NCBI GenBank assembly: GCA_937930275.1
Contig: CALGLM010000094.1
Coordinates: 1-11,309 of the forward strand
Direction of reading: 5' to 3'
From: an uncultured Ignavibacteria bacterium
GTDB taxonomy: Bacteria; Bacteroidota; Ignavibacteria; Ignavibacteriales; Melioribacteraceae
Length of the DNA stretch: 11,309 nucleotides
In this document: one piece after another, positions 6,105 through 11,309 of the stretch
How positions within the stretch are numbered: position 1 is the first letter of the stretch
Layout: each line of letters opens with the position of its first letter
Translations under genes and position numbers: made by a program
The notes under the pieces: generated by a model
Database searches by the model: none
The model's input: only the letters and a program-made list of their open reading frames with translations
What the model was told of the DNA's origin: nothing

Positions 6105-7442
6105 ATGGGATTATTTACCGGAAAGAAATCATTTAAAGGCGGTGTTCATCCAAACGAGTTTAAGGAGCTAACCGAAAACTTGGCGTTTGAACTAATGCCC
6201 AACCCAAAGCAGATTATTATTCCCCTTAATCAGCACTTGGGTAAACCGGCAAAGCCGGTTGTGAAAAAAGGAGATGCAGTAAAAGCCGGAAGTTTATTGG
6301 CGGAAGCAGACGGTTTTATTTCGGCTGCAATCCATAGTTCCGTTAGCGGTAAAGTAACAAAAATTACAAAAGGTGCAAATGTTTCCGGATTTCCGAAAGA
6401 TGCTATTGTTATTGAAGCGGCAGATTCGAACGAATACGAAAATTTTGAACCTTTGGATTTTACTTCCGTTACGGGAGATATGATTAGAGAAAGAGTTAAA
6501 ATTGCCGGAATTGTTGGACAAGGAGGAGCCTCGTTTCCGACTTATGTAAAATTATCACCTCCTAAAGATAAGACTATTGACGTTGTTATACTTAACGGAT
6601 GCGAATGCGAACCTTATTTAACACGCGATAATCGATTAATGATTGAAAGAACAGATGAAGTTCTTAAAGGTCTTGTTTTGATGATGCGCGCCCTAAATGT
6701 TGAAAAAGGAGCTGTAGGTATTGAAGATAATAAACCCGAAGCAATCCACATTATGAAACAAGCCATAGTCAATTATCCTAATATTTCTGTTGAAGTAGTA
6801 AAAACAAAATATCCGCAAGGTGCTGAAAAAATGTTAATTAAAGCAGTTACGGGAAAAGAAGTTCCGCCGGGTAAACTGCCTATGGATGTAGGAGTAGTAA
6901 TACAAAATATTTCAACTTCGGTTGCTGTTTATGATGCGGTTGTTAAAGGCGAACCATTAACAATTGCTTCTTTAACCGTTAGCGGAAAAGGAATTAATGA
7001 ACCCAAAAATTTGCTTGTACCGGTAGGTACAACATTAGCTGACGTGCTTGAATATTGCGGCGGAGTTAATGAAAAAGCAAATAAAGTTGTTGTAGGCGGT
7101 CCTATGATGGGAGTAGCCCAATACGATTTTGCAGCTCCTGTTATGAAAGCAACTTCGGGAATTTTAGTTTTAACCGAAGAAGAAATAAATGACCATGAAG
7201 AAACTCCGTGTTTAAGATGCGGAATGTGTGTGGGAGTCTGTCCTTTAGGGTTAGAACCGACGCGTTTGGCAAAACTTTCGCAATTAGACAAATTGGAAGA
7301 AGCCGAGAACCTTGGAATTACTGTTTGCATGGAGTGTGGAACTTGTACATATACATGTCCGGCTAATATTCCGTTAGTGCAGTGGATTCGTTTAGGTAAA
7401 CAAAAGGTGTTAAAATTACAACGCGAAAGAAAAACAGCATAA
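6105..7442 (+). CDS. rnfC: Rnf complex subunit C (electron transfer between the NADH site and FeS clusters)
   Basis: RnfC is the peripheral subunit of the Rnf ferredoxin:NAD+ oxidoreductase, thought to carry the NAD(H) site and pass electrons through two 4Fe-4S clusters. At 445 residues it has the usual short form, without the long C-terminal repeats of proteobacterial RnfC. Near the N terminus is the FKGGVHP start typical of the family (10-16). The nucleotide/flavin-site region shows GQGGASFP (138-145) and LNGCECEPYLTRDNRLM (163-179), and an SLBB domain follows at roughly 265-315. Two ferredoxin-like motifs are complete: C369-x2-C372-x2-C375-x3-C379-P and C408-x2-C411-x2-C414-x3-C418-P. The ATG at 6105 has only a weak purine-rich SD (AAAGAAAG). 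It is the first gene of the operon, with rnfD starting 40 bases after its stop. Confidence 0.95.
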   Translation: MGLFTGKKSFKGGVHPNEFKELTENLAFELMPNPKQIIIPLNQHLGKPAKPVVKKGDAVKAGSLLAEADGFISAAIHSSVSGKVTKITKGANVSGFPKDAIVIEAADSNEYENFEPLDFTSVTGDMIRERVKIAGIVGQGGASFPTYVKLSPPKDKTIDVVILNGCECEPYLTRDNRLMIERTDEVLKGLVLMMRALNVEKGAVGIEDNKPEAIHIMKQAIVNYPNISVEVVKTKYPQGAEKMLIKAVTGKEVPPGKLPMDVGVVIQNISTSVAVYDAVVKGEPLTIASLTVSGKGINEPKNLLVPVGTTLADVLEYCGGVNEKANKVVVGGPMMGVAQYDFAAPVMKATSGILVLTEEEINDHEETPCLRCGMCVGVCPLGLEPTRLAKLSQLDKLEEAENLGITVCMECGTCTYTCPANIPLVQWIRLGKQKVLKLQRERKTA

Positions 7443-7482
7443 ATTTAATTAACATAATTTGAAGTTTAAATAAAGAGTGAAT

Positions 7483-8460
7483 ATGTCAACAAATACAGAA
7501 CAATTGACAGAAAATCCGACTTATAAACTCGATTTAACAAGCAGTCCTCATGTACACAGCAGGTGGAATACTAAACAAGCAATGTGGCTTGTTGTTGCAG
7601 CATTAATTCCTTCCTTAATTGCCGGTATTATTTCTTTTGGATTATATCAGCTACTTATTATCGGAGTAAGTGTTATTTTTTGTTTGGGTACGGAATATGC
7701 CGTTAAATCGATTAGAAAACGTAAAGCAACCTTAACGGACGGAAGTGCCGTTATTACCGGTTTATTATTAGGACTTATTTTACCTCCTAATTTTTCTCTA
7801 TCCTCTACTGCATTGGGTGCAATTTTTGCTATTGCAATAGGAAAAGAAATTTTTGGCGGACTTGGATACAATATTTTTAATCCGGCATTAATTGGACGTG
7901 CATTTTTGCAAGCTGCATTTCCGGTTCAAATGACTACTTGGACAAAAAATAATTTAGCCGTAGATACTGTAACATCTGCAACTCCGCTTGCATTTTTTAA
8001 ATTTGACCATAAAACAACTGATTTCCTGAACATGTTTTTGGGAAATACAGGAGGTTCAATAGGTGAAACTTCCGCCATTGCAATTTTAATTGGCGGTGTT
8101 TTTTTAATTGCAATTGGTATTGTAAATTATCGAGTACCGTTAGCTATGTTTTTAAGTATGCTGGTTTTTGGCGGACTTGTTTTTGCCTTAGACCCTGCTA
8201 AATATCCTTCGCCGTTGTTTCATATGCTTGCCGGTGGTTTTATGTTTGGTACGTTTTTTATGGCTACCGATTGGGTTACATCACCTATTACAGGTAAAGG
8301 AATGTGGATTTATGGTGCGGGAATTTCAGTTGTAGTTGTGGTAATTAGGGTGTTTGGAGGTTTGCCCGAAGGAATGATGTATGCAATTTTATTTATGAAT
8401 GCATTTGTACCTTTAATTAATAGATATACAAAACCACGTATATTTGGGGAGGTAAAATGA
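7483..8460 (+). CDS. rnfD: Rnf complex subunit D (membrane flavoprotein)
   Basis: This is an integral membrane subunit, homologous to NqrB, thought to be part of the ion path and to carry covalent FMN. It has 325 residues and about ten hydrophobic helices. Conserved stretches include TDGSAVITGLLLGLILPP, GKEIFGGLGYNIFNPALIGRAFLQ, GGSIGETSAIAILIGG, FFMATDWVTSPITGKG and the PEGMMYAILFMNA end segment. The flavinylation motif is VTSATPL, with T167 as the probable FMN-linked threonine by analogy with known RnfD. ATG 7483 is chosen over GTG 7477 because AAAGAG (7472-7477) sits correctly before it and would overlap the earlier start. The stop overlaps the rnfG start as ATGA (8457-8460), indicating translational coupling. 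Confidence 0.95.
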   Translation: MSTNTEQLTENPTYKLDLTSSPHVHSRWNTKQAMWLVVAALIPSLIAGIISFGLYQLLIIGVSVIFCLGTEYAVKSIRKRKATLTDGSAVITGLLLGLILPPNFSLSSTALGAIFAIAIGKEIFGGLGYNIFNPALIGRAFLQAAFPVQMTTWTKNNLAVDTVTSATPLAFFKFDHKTTDFLNMFLGNTGGSIGETSAIAILIGGVFLIAIGIVNYRVPLAMFLSMLVFGGLVFALDPAKYPSPLFHMLAGGFMFGTFFMATDWVTSPITGKGMWIYGAGISVVVVVIRVFGGLPEGMMYAILFMNAFVPLINRYTKPRIFGEVK

Positions 8461-9023
8461 AACAGACGATTCACATGATAGCAACTTTAACTATTATAGG
8501 TTCTCTTGTAGGTGCGTTGCTTTCGTATGTAGCCGGTTGGGCTGCACCTAAAATAGAAATAAATAAAAAGAAAGATACCGAAGAAGCTATTTACAAAGTT
8601 CAACCCGAAGCTAAAAGATTTGAAAAACTTGATATTAAAACTATTGAAGTTTATAAGGTTTATGATGATTCCGGAAAAGCATTGGGATATGCAATGCCTT
8701 ATGAAGGGAACGGATTTCAGGGGAAAATTAGATTAATGTTCGGAATTAAAAATGATTTAAAAGAGCTAACCGGATTGGAAATATTAGAGCAGTCCGAAAC
8801 ACCCGGCTTAGGAGCTAAAATAGTTGATGACGAATTTAGAGGTCAATTTCTTAAATTAATAACTCAACCGTTAATAGAGTGGGTTAAAGGTTCAAAACCG
8901 GAAAAAGAAAATCAGATACAAACTATAACCGGTGCTACCATTTCTTCTAAATCAGTTGTTGCAATATTAAATGACGGTATAAAAAAATTATCGGAAAGTG
9001 CGATTGCCGGAGGTGAAAAATGA
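8457..9023 (+). CDS. rnfG: Rnf complex subunit G (covalent-FMN electron transfer subunit)
   Basis: RnfG is homologous to NqrC: one N-terminal membrane anchor and an extracytoplasmic FMN-binding domain. The 188 residues begin with a basic residue and a hydrophobic helix (about 8-29, IATLTIIGSLVGALLSYVAGW), followed by the soluble domain. Family marks are the FQGKIRLMFGIKNDLKELTGLEIL sheet region, EQSETPGLGAKI and, near the C terminus, TITGATISSKSVV, where T161 of the TGAT motif is the expected site of the phosphoester FMN link made by ApbE. The first residue of that motif is Thr rather than the commoner Ser, a conservative change. A strong SD (GGGGAGG, 8446-8452) lies inside the end of rnfD, and the stop overlaps the rnfE ATG (ATGA, 9020-9023). 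The apbE downstream would supply the flavin. Confidence 0.95.
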   Translation: MKQTIHMIATLTIIGSLVGALLSYVAGWAAPKIEINKKKDTEEAIYKVQPEAKRFEKLDIKTIEVYKVYDDSGKALGYAMPYEGNGFQGKIRLMFGIKNDLKELTGLEILEQSETPGLGAKIVDDEFRGQFLKLITQPLIEWVKGSKPEKENQIQTITGATISSKSVVAILNDGIKKLSESAIAGGEK

Positions 9024-9691
9024 AAAATGTAAGTTTTATTAAAGAATATACAAAAGGTTTATGGGAACAAAACCCGACTTTTAAACAAATATTGGGTACT
9101 TGTCCTACATTAGCTGTTACCGTATCAGCCATGAACGGTATCGCCATGGCTTTAGCAACAACATTCGTTCTTGTTTTTTCTTCTATGATTATTTCTATGG
9201 TACGAAAACTGATACCTAACCAAGTACGTATTGCAGCTTATATTGTTATTGTTGCCGGTTTTGTTACTATTGTAGATTTAGTAATGAAAGCTCAATTTCC
9301 GGCAATGAGTAAAAGTTTGGGACCGTACATCCCCTTAATTGTGGTTAATTGCATAATTTTAGGACGTGCCGAAGCTTTTGCATCAAAAAACGGAGTATTT
9401 AGAAGTATTTTGGATGCTTTGGGAATGGGTACGGGATTTTTAGGTGCTCTTTTTGTTATAGGAAGTATTAGAGAAGTTTTGGGAAATAGAACTATTATGG
9501 GAATGCACGTTTTACCTGATGGTTTTACTCCTTGGTTAATAATGATTTTACCCGCTGGCGCTTTTATTACATACGGGTTGCTAATGGGATTTTCTAATGC
9601 TTATATTGAAAAGAAAAAAGAAAATGAAAGAAAAGCAATTTTCGATAAATATATTGCTTCTAAAAAACTTGTAAACGAGACGGAGGCATAA
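9020..9691 (+). CDS. rnfE: Rnf complex subunit E (membrane subunit)
   Basis: RnfE is the NqrD homologue, a six-helix membrane protein related to RnfA and inserted in the opposite topology; together the pair holds an iron-sulfur centre within the membrane. The 223 residues show the conserved GTCPTLAVT near the N terminus (C28) and VVNCIILGRAEAFASKN at the middle helix (C111), the two cysteines expected as cluster ligands. SILDALGMGTGFLGAL and SIREVLGN are also typical. A charged C-terminal tail (about 196-223) with many Lys and Glu follows the last helix. The start ATG overlaps the rnfG stop and has GGAGGT (9009-9014) before it. One base separates its stop from the rnfA ATG. Confidence 0.95.
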   Translation: MKNVSFIKEYTKGLWEQNPTFKQILGTCPTLAVTVSAMNGIAMALATTFVLVFSSMIISMVRKLIPNQVRIAAYIVIVAGFVTIVDLVMKAQFPAMSKSLGPYIPLIVVNCIILGRAEAFASKNGVFRSILDALGMGTGFLGALFVIGSIREVLGNRTIMGMHVLPDGFTPWLIMILPAGAFITYGLLMGFSNAYIEKKKENERKAIFDKYIASKKLVNETEA

Positions 9692-9692
9692 T

Positions 9693-10274
9693 ATGGAAGG
9701 ATTAATTTTATTATTTGTTTCGTCCGCATTAATTAACAACTTTGTTTTAGCTTATTTTTTAGGTATTTGTCCTTTTATAGGTGTATCCAATAAAATATCT
9801 TCTGCTTTTTCAATGGGTATAGCTACTACTTTTGTTATGGTAATTACGGCAATTGTTAGTTGGTTAATTTATAACTTAATATTACTGCCAAATCATTTAG
9901 ATTACTTACAATATGTGGCATTTATTCTTGTAATTGCATCTCTTGTTCAATTTGTGGAAATGGTAATTAAAAAAGTTAGCCAACCGTTATATCGTGCATT
10001 GGGTATATTTTTACCATTAATAACAACCAACTGTGCAATTTTAGGGTTAGCGTTGTTTATTGTGTTAAAAGAATACAACTTTGCCCAAAGTATTGTTTAT
10101 GGTTTTGGCGTAGGTGTCGGTTTTACGCTTGCACTAATTATTATGGCAGGTATTAGAGAAGAACTTGACTTGGCAGACGTTCCAAAACCGTTTAGAGGTG
10201 CTCCGATTACTTTAATTGTTGCCGGATTACTTGCATTGGCTTTTATGGGTTTTGCCGGTTTAATAACCATTTAA
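9693..10274 (+). CDS. rnfA: Rnf complex subunit A (membrane subunit)
   Basis: RnfA is the NqrE homologue, a six-helix membrane protein pairing with RnfE. At 193 residues it has the standard length. Conserved features are NNFVLAYFLGICPFIGVS with C26, the QFVEMVIKKVSQPLYRALGIFLPLITTNCAILG stretch with C114, and VGFTLALIIMAGIREELDLADVPKPFRGAPITLIVAGLLALAFMGF at the C terminus. The two cysteines are the expected ligands of the intramembrane iron-sulfur centre shared with RnfE. A good SD (GGAGG, 9682-9686) lies in the end of rnfE. In the commonest CDGEAB order rnfB follows directly; here apbE intervenes, starting nine bases after the stop. Confidence 0.95.
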   Translation: MEGLILLFVSSALINNFVLAYFLGICPFIGVSNKISSAFSMGIATTFVMVITAIVSWLIYNLILLPNHLDYLQYVAFILVIASLVQFVEMVIKKVSQPLYRALGIFLPLITTNCAILGLALFIVLKEYNFAQSIVYGFGVGVGFTLALIIMAGIREELDLADVPKPFRGAPITLIVAGLLALAFMGFAGLITI

Positions 10275-10283
10275 TTATACGGA

Positions 10284-11261
10284 ATGGAAGTGAAATATTA
10301 TTTAAAGATATTAATTTTATTAGTTTTTTTTATTTTCGGTTGCAATAAGCAAGATGATTTAGTAAAAAGGGAAACTGTTTCCATGGGCACAATTATGGAG
10401 TATCAAGTTGCCGGAGTATCTAAAGAAATTGCAAATAAGGCTATTACCGAAGCAATAAAAGAAGTTGAAAAATTAAATCAAAAGTACTCGACTTATAAAA
10501 CTGATAATTATATATTCAGAATAAATAATATTAACAAAGATACTATTCATGTTGATAATGAAACGTATAAATTAATGTTAATTTGTGATGAAGCTTATAA
10601 AGCTACAAACGGAAACTTTGATGCAGCAATAGGCAATTTAATTGACTTGATAGGTTTTGAGAAAAACAATCCTCATATTCCTGATTCGGTGGCAATAGCA
10701 AATGCAGTAAAAAAAACCGGTTGGAAAAATATTAAGTTTATTTCGGATAGCATAATATATAAACCAAACGGAATAAAAATAAGCTTTAATGCAATGCTGC
10801 CCGGCTATGCTGCCGATGTTGCAAAAAAAGTATTTGAAAAATACGGTATTAAGGAGTACTTAATAAATACCGGAGGTGAGATTTTCGGAGCCGGAAGAAA
10901 TTGGACGGTAGGAATACAGCACCCAAGAAAAAAGAATATGTTATTAGGTACTTTAATTATAAACGGAAAAGGTGTTGCAACCAGCGGAGATTACGAACGG
11001 TTTTTTAAGGCAAACGGAAAACAATTCAGTCATATAATTGATCCTTTGACCGGATACCCGATAGATAGGTGTGAAGCAGTTACAATTATTGCAAATAACG
11101 CTGCTATTGCCGATTATCTTTCTACCGGAGTTTTTGTTGCAGGACCGGAAAAAGGACTTGAAATAATAGAAAAAATTAAAGATGTTGAAGGCATAATTGT
11201 GGATACAAACGGTAAAATTATTATGTCTTCAGGTTTTAAGAAATATTTACGGAGCGAATAA
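10284..11261 (+). CDS. apbE: FAD:protein FMN transferase (ApbE), probable lipoprotein
   Basis: ApbE cleaves FAD and attaches FMN covalently to a threonine of target proteins; here the targets are presumably RnfG T161 and RnfD T167. The 325 residues begin with a hydrophobic signal ending at C20 (FFIFGC), an acceptable though not ideal lipobox, so the enzyme probably sits lipid-anchored outside the inner membrane, where those threonines are exposed. Family motifs are SMGTIMEYQV (33-42), KLNQKYSTYKTDNYIFRIN (63-81), ATNGNFDAAIG (107-117), NTGGEIFGAGRNW (195-207), ATSGDYERFF (232-241), HIIDPLTGYP (250-259) and IADYLSTGVFV with the metal-binding D277 and T281. The normally conserved D-x-G/N-x-IAKGYAVD segment reads SFNAMLPGYAAD (167-178) and is unusual. 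GTG 10290 is an alternative start with GGAA before it and gives a more typical leader, MKYYLKIL. Confidence 0.93.
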   Translation: MEVKYYLKILILLVFFIFGCNKQDDLVKRETVSMGTIMEYQVAGVSKEIANKAITEAIKEVEKLNQKYSTYKTDNYIFRINNINKDTIHVDNETYKLMLICDEAYKATNGNFDAAIGNLIDLIGFEKNNPHIPDSVAIANAVKKTGWKNIKFISDSIIYKPNGIKISFNAMLPGYAADVAKKVFEKYGIKEYLINTGGEIFGAGRNWTVGIQHPRKKNMLLGTLIINGKGVATSGDYERFFKANGKQFSHIIDPLTGYPIDRCEAVTIIANNAAIADYLSTGVFVAGPEKGLEIIEKIKDVEGIIVDTNGKIIMSSGFKKYLRSE

Positions 11262-11262
11262 A

Positions 11263-11309
11263 ATGGAACTTACATTTATTATTGCAATTGCAACTTTAGG
11301 CGGCATGGG
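11263..11309 (+). CDS. rnfB: Rnf complex subunit B, N-terminal start only (cut by window edge)
   Basis: ATG 11263 follows the apbE stop by one base and has GGAG (11251-11254) upstream. The 15 visible codons read MELTFIIAIATLGGM, a hydrophobic anchor with the ATLGG pattern typical of the RnfB N terminus. RnfB is the one core subunit missing from the cluster so far. Its FeS clusters and ferredoxin domain lie beyond the window. The identification rests on this short stretch plus operon context. Confidence 0.8.
   Translation, partial: MELTFIIAIATLGGM

Noticed and set aside
6929..7330. Minus-strand open frame of 133 residues inside rnfC
   Set aside because: It is a shadow of the rnfC codons; the peptide matches no family, and rnfC is clearly the coding strand.
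1..11309. CRISPR arrays, tRNA or rRNA genes, insertion sequences
   Set aside because: I saw no spaced direct repeats, no cloverleaf or rRNA-like segments, and no transposase or terminal inverted repeats in the window. This was by eye only.

Overview
This is a strongly AT-rich bacterial window with tight gene spacing and genes on both strands. Gene content and protein style point to the Bacteroidota/Chlorobiota/Ignavibacteria side of the FCB group: a KilA-N protein of the type common there, an Uup-like ABC-F ATPase, a cytosolic receiver-kinase hybrid, an ECF sigma factor, a lipoprotein-like ApbE and Rnf genes in C-D-G-E-A order. The phylum call is inferred from protein style and remembered relatives, not from a search. 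TAA, TGA and TAG all end genes here, so the standard code applies.

Layout. (1) 1-98: the last residues of a plus-strand gene that looks like the C-terminal beta domain of an alpha-amylase-family enzyme. (2) 125-961: a KilA-N domain gene broken by an in-frame TAA at 353-355, apparently also lacking a proper start codon. (3) 1108-2997: an intact Uup-type ABC-F ATPase. (4) 3059-3925: RmlA, glucose-1-phosphate thymidylyltransferase. (5) On the minus strand, a response-regulator/histidine-kinase hybrid (3936-5045), convergent with rmlA, and an ECF sigma factor (5168-5758). A strong rho-independent terminator lies between them and ends the sigma-factor transcript. (6) A 346-base divergent intergenic region (5759-6104). 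(7) 6105 to the right edge: an Rnf operon, rnfC-rnfD-rnfG-rnfE-rnfA-apbE-rnfB. rnfB is cut after 15 codons by the window end.

How the genes work together. The Rnf proteins form a membrane complex that couples electron transfer between ferredoxin and NAD+ to Na+ or H+ movement. RnfC carries two 4Fe-4S motifs. RnfD and RnfG carry the threonines that receive covalent FMN. RnfE and RnfA each carry the conserved membrane cysteine pair, and RnfB is the ferredoxin-side subunit. ApbE is the flavin transferase that attaches FMN to RnfD and RnfG, and here it sits inside the operon between rnfA and rnfB. The window therefore holds both the complex and its cofactor-loading enzyme, which suggests an organism with anaerobic or fermentative energy metabolism.

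No clearly new system is visible. The points most worth a second look are the apbE insertion within the rnf operon and its altered active-site segment, the decayed KilA-N gene, the kinase with a receiver domain as its only input, and the ECF sigma factor with no adjacent anti-sigma gene, divergent from rnf.
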